Positions 8,201 to 16,034 of a stretch of DNA of 54,294 bases are shown one piece after another. Below the pieces are notes generated by a model, which saw only the letters and a program-made list of their open reading frames with translations, had not been told where the DNA came from and did no database searches. This stretch comes from CAZJLP01 sp964546955 (lineage in GTDB: Bacteria; Verrucomicrobiota; Verrucomicrobiia; Opitutales; Opitutaceae), in assembly GCA_964546955.1 (NCBI GenBank), contig CAZJLP010000038.1, positions 1 to 54,294 on the forward strand. The letters are read 5' to 3'. The position numbers and the translations under genes are program-made. Numbering within the stretch: position 1 is the stretch's first letter; the number at the start of each line of letters is the position of its first letter.

Positions 8201-9748
8201 GCCTGGTCCAGCCTGGGCTGGGCAAGCCTGGTGTTGTACGGCGATCCGACCGAAGAGCTGTTTCAAGCGCTCGCCGGCAGCGAAGTGAAACGCGATCCGA
8301 ACCACGAGCCCCTCGGGGTTGCTCCGCGCTTGCGGAAGAAAACGCGACTCGCCACCGCTGCGCGTTCTTTCCTCCATGCGCCGGACCATGTCATGGCCGA
8401 CTGGGCGGGGGATCCCGTGTCGCGCAAAGCAGTTTTCGGCGCTCGCGGTGCCGGCGGGCGGAACGGTGACGACGCGGATGCGCAGCCGCAACTCGAACTC
8501 ATCGAAGACGCGGGATTGCGGCGCTGGAGGGTCGTCCGACCGGGCAGCGGGCGGCGCGGCGCGACTCCGGCGGTCGACGAAGGGATGCCCGGCTCGCCGC
8601 TCCCTCGGCTTCTGGCCGACGATCGCGTGCGCCGTCAATTGCCCGGTCGGCGCGGTTTCGTCCGCGTGGTTGGGCGGTGGGTGTTGAGCGGCTTCGACGA
8701 TGGGATGACCGGCCTCGTGCGCGAATACGACCGCGAGCAAGTCCCCTCGGAGGGGCTGTTCCTCGTGACAACGCGGGGCTTGCGGCCGCTCACGCGCGAA
8801 AATCTGCCGCCGGTGAAAGGCGGCAACGATCGCGTGCTCGTCCTTGTGCACGGAACGTTCAGCAAGTCGGCATCGCCGGTGGACGGGCTCGGTGCGAATT
8901 TCCTGAATTGGGCGCGCGAACGGTACCGCGCGGTGATCGCTTTCGATCATTGGACACTGTCGAAAACGCCGCTGGACAACGCGGCATTTTTGGCGGAGCA
9001 GCTGCGCAACCTCGAACCGGAACTGCTGACGCGCCGGCGACTCGATTTCATCACCCACAGCCGGGGCGGTTTGGTCGCCCGTGCTTTTTGCGATCTTGTG
9101 GGCCAGGCGGAAGCCGTGCGAGACCTTGTCTTCCTCGGCACGCCGAACTGTGGAACCGACCTGGCCAATCCCAACAACTGGGGAGCGATGGCGGACGCGC
9201 TCGTCAATATGACGGGTTTGGATCACGCCGAGGTGCTGGGCCGATTGGCCGGCTTGCTCGCGCGCCTCGCGGTCATGGGAGGGCAGCAAGCCATCCCGGG
9301 CATCCTCGCGCAAAATCCACAAATGGCCGGGGTGAAGGATTCGTTCCTCGAGTCATTGCAACGCTCCAGCGCGGCGTCGAACGGTGTGCGATACTCGCTC
9401 GTGACCGCCGAATTCGAACCGCTGCCGCTCATCCCGAACCTGAAAGGACTTTGGAAGGCGGCGAAAGACACCGGGACGGACAGTGCGGTGGACGCTTTTT
9501 TCGCGGACGCGAACGACCTCGTCGTGAACACCGCCCATGTGTGGTGCGTCCGGCAACCGCCCTCGGACCGCAGAAAACTCCCCGCGTTGTTCAGCATCGA
9601 TCGCGTGCTGGCCTTCACGCCACCGCAGACCGCGTTCGAAGTGCCCGAAGGCGTTCTGCGGGAGGTCGCTCTCGGCATTCACCACTGCAACCTGTTCAGC
9701 CAACCGCGGGTCCAGAGCTGCTTGAGGGAGTGGCTGAGTGCGCCGTAG
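5228..9748 (+). CDS. C11 (clostripain-like) - CHAT - alpha/beta-hydrolase fusion protein
   Basis: A 1506-residue protein with three enzyme-like modules. The start at MKKRRAARPS is preferred; the frame is open upstream, but that extension is unlike a protein. Residues about 27-560 resemble clostripain family C11: WAALFYLAGD, the Cys box FDSCHTQFLELAYEL (Cys188), GEGWDYHSVL, and the late GVSLYRPL ... WAALLGAANLI segment. The usual HG(S/G)G histidine motif is replaced by VVLGGLN (122-128). Residues about 735-1020 are a CHAT (caspase HetF-associated with TPRs) domain: PWELLY, HFAGHG with His857, ANACEAA with Cys901, and a terminal LGWASLVLYGDP. Residues about 1203-1506 are a serine hydrolase: LVHGTF (1206-1211), nucleophile Ser1278 in THSRGG, Asp1430 in ANDLVV, and His1486 near the end. 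No signal peptide or membrane helix is seen, so it is probably cytosolic. CHAT domains are known as regulated proteases in bacterial defence and cell-death systems. A protease-controlled lipase or esterase is my inference. Confidence 0.85.
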   Translation: MKKRRAARPSVSRNVAAASSRAGSEPASWAALFYLAGDVGLLAEPVYRDLQEILSVGSTKEVRVAVQYDGPSGATRYLPGLRPNTGVEPVESLGMIDSGSTEELANFLRWGLSVCPANRVAVVLGGLNALDPGQEGRPDEKKGPRVFTICRDDSSGGYLDVVEIGAVIRDVLAEKNRDQIELLAFDSCHTQFLELAYELEGRVSVLLASQTVVAGEGWDYHSVLTAWQVAVHQAKDSGLTAQELARKLAPSVLASYVREMGEAPCSVSALDLQRLDEVARAFDTLCISFMQSLGEGLIWKARELLLGLFDKGEASRFPAYDCGSFFVLLAAAMDAMADESSQGWLGTTLCRASGNSAFDRFRASLSAKLRRGLPDSADPARLQRIIEVLESANFNEAGGAFLTEIGVDIEDRVAACSPGRFAKPNLVKRAAIAQRRDDELKRAIEEVFSQLPYERQVDFARLVESVSTARRLARQARQAALVLLGDKALDESTCQEMPTASREGMVIVSVGNGDPGPRWSGVSLYRPLRLDALMNESYQRFAFHGRVHWAALLGAANLIQHHPRALWRLVSSLLATGGAGTRRDLLRRLTGADSVVWGLRDQFRAMAPAPTLTLSLERRRGARGSEEPVENAAGAIRENYLLRLDSANRGAIISEQFSRVQPRLMERALRELEALLAAPQMTTPGFSRLRAIGSLLGEDIFQTLGRTLEEERESVLAEAPEAAVHLQLQIPRELMRYPWELLYHRGEWLSERFAIGRQVFMETGLARRVPHRRQGRVRPLIIGDPIFDENLGWSQLPGARAEAEQVAGWFERLKDDLGDVIDFDRVRDTRIHTRLTTVDLRSLLRDGGYDIIHFAGHGVFNSADPETSAWLLSDGELWALEIRNTLESHPAPPWLVYANACEAAMETDRPRYQGSVFGLATAFINHGVSAYIAPLWPIDDLLAQQIAIEFYRQLLAERASLGEALRRAKVDARAVATPAVEGLHGSDARPGAWSSLGWASLVLYGDPTEELFQALAGSEVKRDPNHEPLGVAPRLRKKTRLATAARSFLHAPDHVMADWAGDPVSRKAVFGARGAGGRNGDDADAQPQLELIEDAGLRRWRVVRPGSGRRGATPAVDEGMPGSPLPRLLADDRVRRQLPGRRGFVRVVGRWVLSGFDDGMTGLVREYDREQVPSEGLFLVTTRGLRPLTRENLPPVKGGNDRVLVLVHGTFSKSASPVDGLGANFLNWARERYRAVIAFDHWTLSKTPLDNAAFLAEQLRNLEPELLTRRRLDFITHSRGGLVARAFCDLVGQAEAVRDLVFLGTPNCGTDLANPNNWGAMADALVNMTGLDHAEVLGRLAGLLARLAVMGGQQAIPGILAQNPQMAGVKDSFLESLQRSSAASNGVRYSLVTAEFEPLPLIPNLKGLWKAAKDTGTDSAVDAFFADANDLVVNTAHVWCVRQPPSDRRKLPALFSIDRVLAFTPPQTAFEVPEGVLREVALGIHHCNLFSQPRVQSCLREWLSAP

Positions 9749-9963
9749 GGCGGCGGCGTTCCCCCGCGGTTTAGAGTCTGGGTTTTGAGTTTCGCATGCG
9801 TTTTCGGGCGTGACCGAAGCGATCGCCTGCCGTTCGCCCCCGCCAGTCTCGCCCAGGGCGTTTTCACGCGACCACACGGGTTTTACCGAGCAGCCACACG
9901 GGGAAACTGCGACGGTTGCTCGCCTGATATGCGGCGGAGCCGGCCCATGGTAGGATGTCGGTC
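9749..9963. other. Intergenic region after the fusion gene
   Basis: About 215 bases with no recognisable gene and no clear hairpin followed by T residues. The downstream small membrane gene could be read from its own promoter or from read-through. Confidence 0.3.
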
Positions 9964-10119
9964 ATGAACATTCTACTCCTCGTTCTTATTCTTCTGCTCT
10001 TGTTCGGCGGCGGCGGATTCTATTTTGGGGGACCCGCGATCGGCGGTAGCGCGCTCGGGCTGGTTCTCCTGATTTGTCTGATTGTGTATCTGGCAGGCGG
10101 ATTCCGCACCCGGAATTGA
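9964..10119 (+). CDS. Small hydrophobic membrane protein, DUF3309-like
   Basis: A 51-residue protein made of two hydrophobic helices (MNILLLVLILLLLFG and LGLVLLICLIVYLAGG) joined by a glycine-rich turn (GGGGFYFGGPAIGG), with a short basic end. This plan matches the DUF3309 family of tiny inner-membrane proteins, common in proteobacteria and other soil bacteria, of unknown function. It lies 215 bases downstream of the C11-CHAT-hydrolase gene on the same strand and is followed by a hairpin. The family name is tentative; the membrane nature is clear. Confidence 0.55.
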   Translation: MNILLLVLILLLLFGGGGFYFGGPAIGGSALGLVLLICLIVYLAGGFRTRN

Positions 10120-10135
10120 GCGGCGCGCGCAGAAA

Positions 10136-10159
10136 CGCCGCGGCAGGATTGCCGCGGCG
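10136..10159 (+). terminator. Strong GC hairpin after the small membrane gene
   Basis: A perfect 10-base stem (CGCCGCGGCA / TGCCGCGGCG) with a GGAT loop, 17 bases after the stop codon. There is no T run behind it, so it may be a weak or bidirectional terminator or a transcript-stabilising hairpin. The following 290 bases up to the next gene hold nothing else I can name. Confidence 0.5.
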
Positions 10160-10448
10160 GACGCGCAAGTGGAAAAAAGGGCCGCGCGTTATTTCCGATA
10201 AGTGCGGACGGCGCGCCAGCGGACCTGCATGGCGGCGTACGCACTGCGGCTGACGAACAAATCACGGGGGCAGGCGCCAAATATGCCATTCGCTGGCAAA
10301 TAATGCGGGCGGTTTGTTATAGACCGACATAACCTCTTGAATTTTAGCCTGCGGTCGCGCGCGATGCCTGGCGACGTCGGCTACTCTTTTTCGGAAATGT
10401 TTCTTTCCGGGCATTGCCAATCCCGCCGCGGGGCGAGAGGGTCGCGGC

Positions 10449-11060
10449 ATGGCGATTAAGAAATGGTTGAGCGGATTAGCACTCTGCGTCGTCGTGGCCT
10501 GTGCAGCCGCGGCGGACAAGCCGAAGTTGGAAGATTACCGAATCGGGCCGAAAAATTTGCCGCCCCTGGAGGCGGAGGGCGGTCCCTTTTCGATCGTGTT
10601 GGACGAGGCAAGAATGACCTTCAGCACCGCGACGAGTTTTCCGATCGCCGGATTCCAGTATGGATCCTGGCGGCCGGACGAGAACGGCGTCCCCGTCAGG
10701 GTGGAGGAGAGCGCGATCGGTATCCAGGTGATGGATTCACCCGCTTTCACGTCGGTTCACCGCATGCAGTTCGGGAACTCGATGATGGCGGGCTGTTTTG
10801 AGCGGATCAGCGGAAAACCGGCGGGCGCCCCGAACGTTGCGTTCGATGGGTTTCTGGCGAAGCCGGGCGAGGGTTGTCCGCTCGGGCAGCTCGTTCTTTT
10901 GATCTCCGTGGACAATGAGGACCGTTTCGTCGTCATGATTGTGGCTGACAACAGGGGCAACATCGAACCCAAGCCACTGCAGGCCTGGCTGCAAGCTGTC
11001 GCGGCCAAGCTCGATTACAAGAAACTCGCCAGCCTGCCCAAACCGCCGGAAGGGTACTAG
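10449..11060 (+). CDS. Exported hypothetical protein
   Basis: A 203-residue protein of unrecognised family. Residues 1-22 are an export signal (KKWLSGLALCVVVACAAA). VVAC at 15-18 is a possible lipobox, so it may be a lipoprotein or a soluble periplasmic protein. The mature part is mixed alpha/beta with a few Cys (FERISGK region and EGCPLGQ) and a C-terminal amphipathic helix before LPKPPEGY. It stands alone and converges with the minus-strand small gene cluster at 11083-12221. No catalytic motif is visible, so I assign no function. Confidence 0.75.
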   Translation: MAIKKWLSGLALCVVVACAAAADKPKLEDYRIGPKNLPPLEAEGGPFSIVLDEARMTFSTATSFPIAGFQYGSWRPDENGVPVRVEESAIGIQVMDSPAFTSVHRMQFGNSMMAGCFERISGKPAGAPNVAFDGFLAKPGEGCPLGQLVLLISVDNEDRFVVMIVADNRGNIEPKPLQAWLQAVAAKLDYKKLASLPKPPEGY

Positions 11061-11082
11061 CCGCGAGAGAGTAGGCGCCTCA

Positions 11083-11265
11083 TTATTTGCAGTCTTGGCC
11101 GCTGATTTCGGCGCGCATTTCGGCGACCCGCGTGGAGGTCATCACCGCGACGTCGGCCGCGTCGATCCGCCCTTTGCACTCCAAGCTATACGCGAGCTCG
11201 ACCAACTCCGCCTGGAGTCGATCGAGCTTCTCGATCAGTTCGGGGGTCTGGTCGGCGAGCGGCAT
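11083..11265 (-). CDS. Small helical hypothetical protein
   Basis: A 60-residue protein, mostly one long amphipathic helix (TPELIEKLDRLQAELVELAY) followed by a second helix, without signal or membrane segment. It begins two bases after the DUF1428 stop codon on the same strand, which strongly suggests co-transcription and translational coupling. I do not recognise a family; a small dimeric coiled-coil adaptor is one possibility. Confidence 0.6.
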   Translation of the reverse strand: MPLADQTPELIEKLDRLQAELVELAYSLECKGRIDAADVAVMTSTRVAEMRAEISGQDCK

Positions 11266-11267
11266 TC

Positions 11268-11630
11268 TTATGCGCTGACGAGCACCTCGAACCCGCCATA
11301 AGCCATGCGATCGCAGTCAAACGGCATCTTGTCCTCATCCATTCCTTCGCAAAGCCGCGGGTCTTTCATGACTTTGGCGTTTACCTTGTCGCGGTGCGCG
11401 CGCGACTTGTAGGTGATCCAGGCAAACACGACCGTTTCATCCGGCTCGGTTTTGATTTGCCGCGGAAAGGGAAGGCCGAATTTGACGGCCAGATCTTCAC
11501 CGACGCATTCGCGATATTCGAGGGCCCCGTGCTCTCGCCATATCTTGGAGGCTTTCAGCGCCATGGCCCGATAGGTTTTGAGGTTTTTCTTGGGAAGAGG
11601 AAGGACGAAGCCGTCAACGTACTGTGGCAT
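11268..11630 (-). CDS. DUF1428 family protein
   Basis: A 120-residue cytosolic protein matching the DUF1428 family from end to end: MPQYVDGFVLPLPK, the YRECVGEDL segment, and VVFAWITYKSRAHRDKVNAK near the middle. The fold is a dimeric alpha/beta ferredoxin-like barrel related to stress-response and monooxygenase-like proteins; no reaction is established. It is the middle gene of a minus-strand unit: SRPBCC protein (55 bases upstream), this gene, then the 60-residue protein. In many soil bacteria DUF1428, SRPBCC and YciI genes cluster near ECF sigma factors, as here. Confidence 0.9.
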   Translation of the reverse strand: MPQYVDGFVLPLPKKNLKTYRAMALKASKIWREHGALEYRECVGEDLAVKFGLPFPRQIKTEPDETVVFAWITYKSRAHRDKVNAKVMKDPRLCEGMDEDKMPFDCDRMAYGGFEVLVSA

Positions 11631-11684
11631 GTGATGAAGGGTTGAGACTGCGATGCGGTTGAGGAATTGATCCTGAGAGCCGAG

Positions 11685-12221
11685 CTATTTCGCAGCCGAC
11701 TCAGAAATGGTTTTGATGCTGGCGAGGCCCTTTTCGAAATCCGCGCCGATCATTTTGTCGCAATCCACAAAGAGCCCGAACGCCTTACCCATGAAGTTGT
11801 TTTTTCCGAACATGGCCCAAGTGATGCGCGTGTCTTTGCCTTCCGTCTTGAAGGTGTATTCGGTGGTATTGGTGGATTTGAAGGGGCGGATGAAGTCCAG
11901 CTTGATGCGAATGAGTTCGTTCGGCCGGCTTTCGGTGATGAGCATGCGGCCTTCCCCCACGTCGTTGTTGCCGGACCAGCCGAAACCCGCGCCGGTTCCC
12001 GTTGGGGGTCCTTCAAACGTATTTTTGGCATTGGGATCGAGTTTTGCCCAAGGCGACCAAGCTTCCCACTTGTGAAAGTCGTTCACCTGGGCGAACACAA
12101 CCGCGGGTGGGGCCGAGATGATGGCGGATCGTTCGACCCGGAAGTCGGCGGGCTGGGCGGCGACGATGACACAGAGTAGGACGACGACAGCGGCGAGACC
12201 GATAAGGATTTTGGTGAGCAT
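11685..12221 (-). CDS. SRPBCC (START-like) family protein with N-terminal membrane anchor
   Basis: A 178-residue protein with one N-terminal hydrophobic helix (ILIGLAAVVVLLCVIVAAQ), then an SRPBCC hydrophobic-ligand domain: FRVERSAIISAPPAVVFAQV, the WEAWSPW motif, GFGWSGN and a C-terminal helix (FEKGLASIKTISE). The family binds lipids or other hydrophobic molecules; this membrane-tethered form with the WSPW motif is widespread but uncharacterised. It is the first gene of a three-gene minus-strand unit and diverges from the YciI-ECF pair, with 290 bases of shared upstream DNA. Confidence 0.85.
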   Translation of the reverse strand: MLTKILIGLAAVVVLLCVIVAAQPADFRVERSAIISAPPAVVFAQVNDFHKWEAWSPWAKLDPNAKNTFEGPPTGTGAGFGWSGNNDVGEGRMLITESRPNELIRIKLDFIRPFKSTNTTEYTFKTEGKDTRITWAMFGKNNFMGKAFGLFVDCDKMIGADFEKGLASIKTISESAAK

Positions 12222-12512
12222 GGCAGAGATGTGGGTTGTGAGCAGGAATGCGTTCGGTTAATGACTCAACGATCAGGCCGTGACAATTCGGACAAAGCCA
12301 CGAATTTTTGAGCGGAAGGAATGTCTCCCGCGCAAGCAGTTAAGAAAGGTGTTCGATGCCGCTAACGAGGCGCAGCCGAAGTGACGCCAATCCCCGGCAT
12401 TGATTCGTTTCATACGTGAAAGGACGCTTTTTTCGCAGTCTGTCCTTTTTGCGCGCAGTCATTCGTTATAGAGTGGTAGTCCGCTCCCAAAACATCCCTG
12501 AGAAGCAATTTT

Positions 12513-12938
12513 ATGGAAACCCAACTGAACTCTTCACGTTCGCCTTACTTGTTGTTTTTTCGCAATTCGGGACCTGAAAACTATCAGCATTTGTCGCCCG
12601 AGCAGCGGCAGCAGCTGGTGACCCGTTGGAACGATTGGTACGATCGCCTTGCGGCCCAAGGCAAAGCGGTGGAAGGACAGCCCCTCGAAATCGAGACCCG
12701 AGTTGTCTCGGGCACGGGGGGCTCCCGGGTGGTCGATGGACCGTTCGCGGAAGCGAAAGAAGCCGTGGGTGGATACGTGAAACTGATGGTCAGTGGCATG
12801 GACGAGGCGACCGAGATCGCGCGCCAGCATCCAGCTCTCGCCCATGGACTCGTGATTGAGGTTCGTCAAATGACGTCCACGTGTCACCTCGGAGTGAAGG
12901 TGGGACACGGTTCGGACAAGGAATTGGCGAACGCCTAA
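12513..12938 (+). CDS. YciI-family (DGPF) protein partnered with an ECF42-type sigma factor
   Basis: A 141-residue YciI protein: SPYLLFFRNSG, WNDWYDRLAAQGK, then the DGPFAEAKEAVGGYVKLMV signature (about 72-90). It lies 10 bases before the sigma factor start, so the two are almost certainly co-translated. Linkage of DGPF proteins to group ECF42 sigma factors is a known arrangement; the DGPF protein has been proposed to link to the sigma factor's output rather than act as a classic anti-sigma, but the mechanism is unsettled. The last 25 residues extend past the usual domain. It is similar to the orphan copy at 3158. Confidence 0.9.
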   Translation: METQLNSSRSPYLLFFRNSGPENYQHLSPEQRQQLVTRWNDWYDRLAAQGKAVEGQPLEIETRVVSGTGGSRVVDGPFAEAKEAVGGYVKLMVSGMDEATEIARQHPALAHGLVIEVRQMTSTCHLGVKVGHGSDKELANA

Positions 12939-12948
12939 CCAAAGCGAC

Positions 12949-14277
12949 GTGTCGGATCTCGAGGTTAACTCTACTCCGCAAGGCGCGACGGCCGCAGCCG
13001 CCGCGGGCGTCACCCAGCCCGCGCAGTTGGTGGAGCATTTTTTCCGGCACGAAACGGGACGCCTCCACGGTGCCTTGGTTAGGCTGATGGGCGTCCACAA
13101 TTTGACAGTCGCGGAGGATGTGGCGCAGGAGGCATTGCTCAAGGCGCTGCGAGCGTGGTCGATGGGTGGGGTGCCGCCGAACCCGTCTGCCTGGATCACG
13201 CAGGTGGCGATGAACTTGGCGCGTGACGTTCTTCGACACCAGCGGATGTCGGGCGGCAAAGAGGACGCGATTGTCACGCATATCGAACAGACGCGTTCGG
13301 CTGCGCGCGATTTGGGCGACGGCGACCCTGAGATTCGCGACGATGCCCTGCGACTCCTTTTCGTGTGTTGTCATCCCTCCATCGCGCCCGACGCGCAGGT
13401 GGTCCTGGCACTGAAGGTCCTTTGCGGATTCAGCACGGGCGAGATCGCGCGAGCGTTTCTTTCCTCCGAGGCGGCGATCGAGAAACAGCTCACGCGCACC
13501 AAGCAGCGCATTCAAGCCGCCGGCATCGGTTTCGAGCTTCCGGAAGGCGAGGACCTGACCGTGCGGCTGGATGGCGTGCTGGCCGCGCTTTATCTTCTGT
13601 TCAACGAGGGCTACAAAGCGTCCGCCGGCGAACGTTTGCTTCGCGAGGAATTGTGCCAGGAGGCGGTTCGCCTCACTTCGCTGCTCGTCGGGCATCCGGC
13701 CGGAGGAACTCCGCGCAGTCACGCGCTGCTCGCCCTGATGCTATTGAGCGCGGCACGCTTTCCGTCGCGCCTGGATGAACACGGAGATTTGTTGCGTCTC
13801 GACGACCAGGACCGTTCGAAGTGGGATCAGGCGCTGATCGAGCGCGGCCTGGTGCACCTGGCGGAGGCGGCCCAGGGCAGCGAGCTCAGCGAATATCATT
13901 TGCAGGCGGGCATCGCCGCGATCCACTGCACCGCGGTCGATTACGCCTCCACCGATTGGACGCGCATTCTCCGGCACTATGACGAACTCAACCGCATGAA
14001 GCCGTCGCCTATCGTCGCGTTGAATCGCGCGGTCGCGGTCGCGAATGTGCACGGTCCCCGCGCGGGGCTCGAAGCGGTTGAAGCAATTCCGCAGCGCGAT
14101 CGGCTGGAGTCGCACTACCTCCTCCATGCGGTTTTGGGAGAACTCCACTGGCGGTTGAAAAACGATCGCGCGGCGGCCGAAAGTTTTCGCCGGGCGCTGA
14201 AGCTTGCCCATGTCGGACCCGAACAGTTGTACCTCACCCGTATGTTGGAGCGCGCGGGAGATTTGGCCTCAGCCTGA
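12949..14277 (+). CDS. ECF42-type RNA polymerase sigma factor with C-terminal TPR-like extension
   Basis: A 442-residue sigma-70 family factor started by GTG. Region 2 (about 25-95) includes LTVAEDVAQEALLKALRAW, and region 4 (about 130-190) includes LALKVLCGFSTGEIARAF and AIEKQLTRTKQRI. The remaining 250 residues are the large helical extension typical of ECF42: LFNEGYKAS, a conserved DELNRMKPSPIVALNRAVAVA and repeated helices that form TPR-like pairs near the end. In this group the extension, rather than an anti-sigma factor, is thought to control activity. Known relatives regulate their own YciI-sigma operon and a few stress genes. The target promoter is not recognised here. Confidence 0.9.
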   Translation: MSDLEVNSTPQGATAAAAAGVTQPAQLVEHFFRHETGRLHGALVRLMGVHNLTVAEDVAQEALLKALRAWSMGGVPPNPSAWITQVAMNLARDVLRHQRMSGGKEDAIVTHIEQTRSAARDLGDGDPEIRDDALRLLFVCCHPSIAPDAQVVLALKVLCGFSTGEIARAFLSSEAAIEKQLTRTKQRIQAAGIGFELPEGEDLTVRLDGVLAALYLLFNEGYKASAGERLLREELCQEAVRLTSLLVGHPAGGTPRSHALLALMLLSAARFPSRLDEHGDLLRLDDQDRSKWDQALIERGLVHLAEAAQGSELSEYHLQAGIAAIHCTAVDYASTDWTRILRHYDELNRMKPSPIVALNRAVAVANVHGPRAGLEAVEAIPQRDRLESHYLLHAVLGELHWRLKNDRAAAESFRRALKLAHVGPEQLYLTRMLERAGDLASA

Positions 14278-14521
14278 GTGGACGTCTCAGCCCGTGGAGA
14301 CTTCGGCGAGTTGACCGAGCGGCCCGCGACCTAAACTCCGGGGAACTTGCACGGAACGCGGAGTTTGAGCGCATCAAGAGGTGGAGCACGCCGTCCCGGC
14401 GGGCTAGTGTACGTCGAACGCCTGACGATGCTGCCTCCGAACTCATCCCGCCCGCGCGGGATTCTACGGCAGTCGTTTGAAACAGAACGATTGGGACCCT
14501 CGCAGCGTTGCGCCGCGGCAA
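14278..14521. other. Intergenic region between convergent genes
   Basis: It contains one loose hairpin (AAACTCCG at about 14333 paired with CGGAGTTT near 14361, loop about 17 bases) that may act as a weak terminator. I see nothing else. Confidence 0.3.
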
Positions 14522-15748
14522 TCACGGAGGGGGCACGTAATACGGTCCCATCGCTTTGACAATCTGGGCGATCGCGGTCGCGGCGTCGATCTGACCGTTT
14601 TGGCGCCAGACGATTTTCCCGCCGGGGGCGAGCAAGACGGTGTGCGGAAGTGGCCCGGGCCACTCCGCATCGAGTGCCGCGACGAGAGCATCCTGGCCGC
14701 CGCCTGCATAAAGGTAGTGATTTGTTCTGCGCCCCTCCTTCTCGATGGAGGCCTGCCGGCGCTTGCTGAGCCCCGCACCGTGTTTCTCCAAAAATGCGCG
14801 CGGGGCCGCCTCCTGGCTGGCCTCATCGAGGCTGATGGTGATGACATCGAATTCCCGGCGATCGAATTTCCTTGAGAGCGCGACGATCGCGGGAAATTCG
14901 GAGACACAGGGTGCGCACCAGGTCGCCCACACATTGATCAGGCGGTATTTCTGCGTCAAATTCGCCCGCAGCGCCGCGATGCCGGAGGCGTCGATCTTCT
15001 CCAGGAGCACCGGCGTTTTATCCAGTGTCGCCTGGACCGTCGCGTTTTTGGTTCGCTTCTCCCGCCACTTGGTGGAGCAACCGTGGGGTTTGGTGAGTGG
15101 CGTCGTGATCGCCTTGCCCGCTAGAAGCTCCGTCAACGCATTGCGGGCGTCATGCGATTTCACGGTTGCTTCATCCGCATAGCGTGAGTCGTCAAAACGC
15201 CCCGCGTACCGCAAACGCCGCTCCCGGTCGAAGATGAAGACGTGCGGCGTGGCCAGGCAGCCATAAGCGCGGGCGGTGAGTTGATTGTCGCCGTCGTATA
15301 AATACGGGAAGCCCCAGCCGTTTTTCGCGGCGTACGGTTTCATTTCCTCGAACGAATCGTTGAACTCGCCGTACCCCAATTCGTCGGCGGTGAGTCCGTC
15401 GGGATGGTTGGGGTTGATCGCGACCAAAGCGAAACTCTGCCCCTGCAGTTCGCTGAGGAGCCTCTTCAAACGAGCCTCCATGCCGTGCGTGGTCGGACAG
15501 TGGTTCGAAGTGAACAGTACCATCAGGACGTCTTTCCCGGCGAAGTCCGCCAGGCGATAAGTTCGCCCGTCGATTCCGGGAAGCGAAAAATCGGGCGCGG
15601 CATCACCGAGGGCAAGAGTGCGAAATCCGGCCGGATTGCCGCTGGCGTCGAGCGTTGCGGCGGGGCCATCCGCGGCGGGGGCGGCGCGGGGAACAACAAA
15701 AACAGCGAGTGCGGCAAGCACCGGCGCGAACAGGTGAGATCGATTCAT
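14522..15748 (-). CDS. Secreted protein with two thioredoxin-fold domains (redoxin + TlpA-like)
   Basis: A 408-residue exported protein. The start MNRSHLFAPVLAAL was chosen because it begins a signal peptide (cleaved near AAPAA, about 26); the frame continues upstream without meaning. Domain 1 (about 45-225) is a peroxiredoxin-like redoxin with Cys84 in NHCPTTHGM (no CXXC), Cys164 and the conserved PHGCSTKW near 221-228. Domain 2 (about 240-405) is TlpA-like with a true CXXC: WATWCAPC, Cys278 and Cys281. A likely role is extracytoplasmic thiol reduction or peroxide handling, with domain 2 feeding electrons to domain 1; that coupling is inference. It is a single-gene unit. Confidence 0.88.
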   Translation of the reverse strand: MNRSHLFAPVLAALAVFVVPRAAPAADGPAATLDASGNPAGFRTLALGDAAPDFSLPGIDGRTYRLADFAGKDVLMVLFTSNHCPTTHGMEARLKRLLSELQGQSFALVAINPNHPDGLTADELGYGEFNDSFEEMKPYAAKNGWGFPYLYDGDNQLTARAYGCLATPHVFIFDRERRLRYAGRFDDSRYADEATVKSHDARNALTELLAGKAITTPLTKPHGCSTKWREKRTKNATVQATLDKTPVLLEKIDASGIAALRANLTQKYRLINVWATWCAPCVSEFPAIVALSRKFDRREFDVITISLDEASQEAAPRAFLEKHGAGLSKRRQASIEKEGRRTNHYLYAGGGQDALVAALDAEWPGPLPHTVLLAPGGKIVWRQNGQIDAATAIAQIVKAMGPYYVPPP

Positions 15749-16034
15749 GACACGAAGGGTTTGAGAGGCCGCGCGGGAGCGTGGGGGTGCGCGGAGATAG
15801 TCGTAGTCACCTGTACCGTTGTGGCAAGGGAGCTCCGCCACGAACGCGCGCGTCTGAGGCTCGCACTGACTAAGTGCTTCAGCCGAAGCATGAAAGAGCT
15901 TTTCGGCGCGGCGAGTAATCTACCGATGCCCGCTTGATGGATTCCCCTACATAAACCGGCCTCGTTTTTTGCTAGGTTAGCGTGCGCCGGCCACCTCTCC
16001 GACGTGCCCCTCGAAATCTGCAGATCCACCGATC

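Noticed and set aside
9353..9877. Minus-strand protein overlapping the end of the fusion gene
   Set aside because: It is antisense to the hydrolase domain with its catalytic His region and has no family features.
15942..16034. Sigma-54-type promoter before PEP-CTERM genes
   Set aside because: GG and GC elements occur before 16035 and 31690, but the spacing is not the required ten bases.
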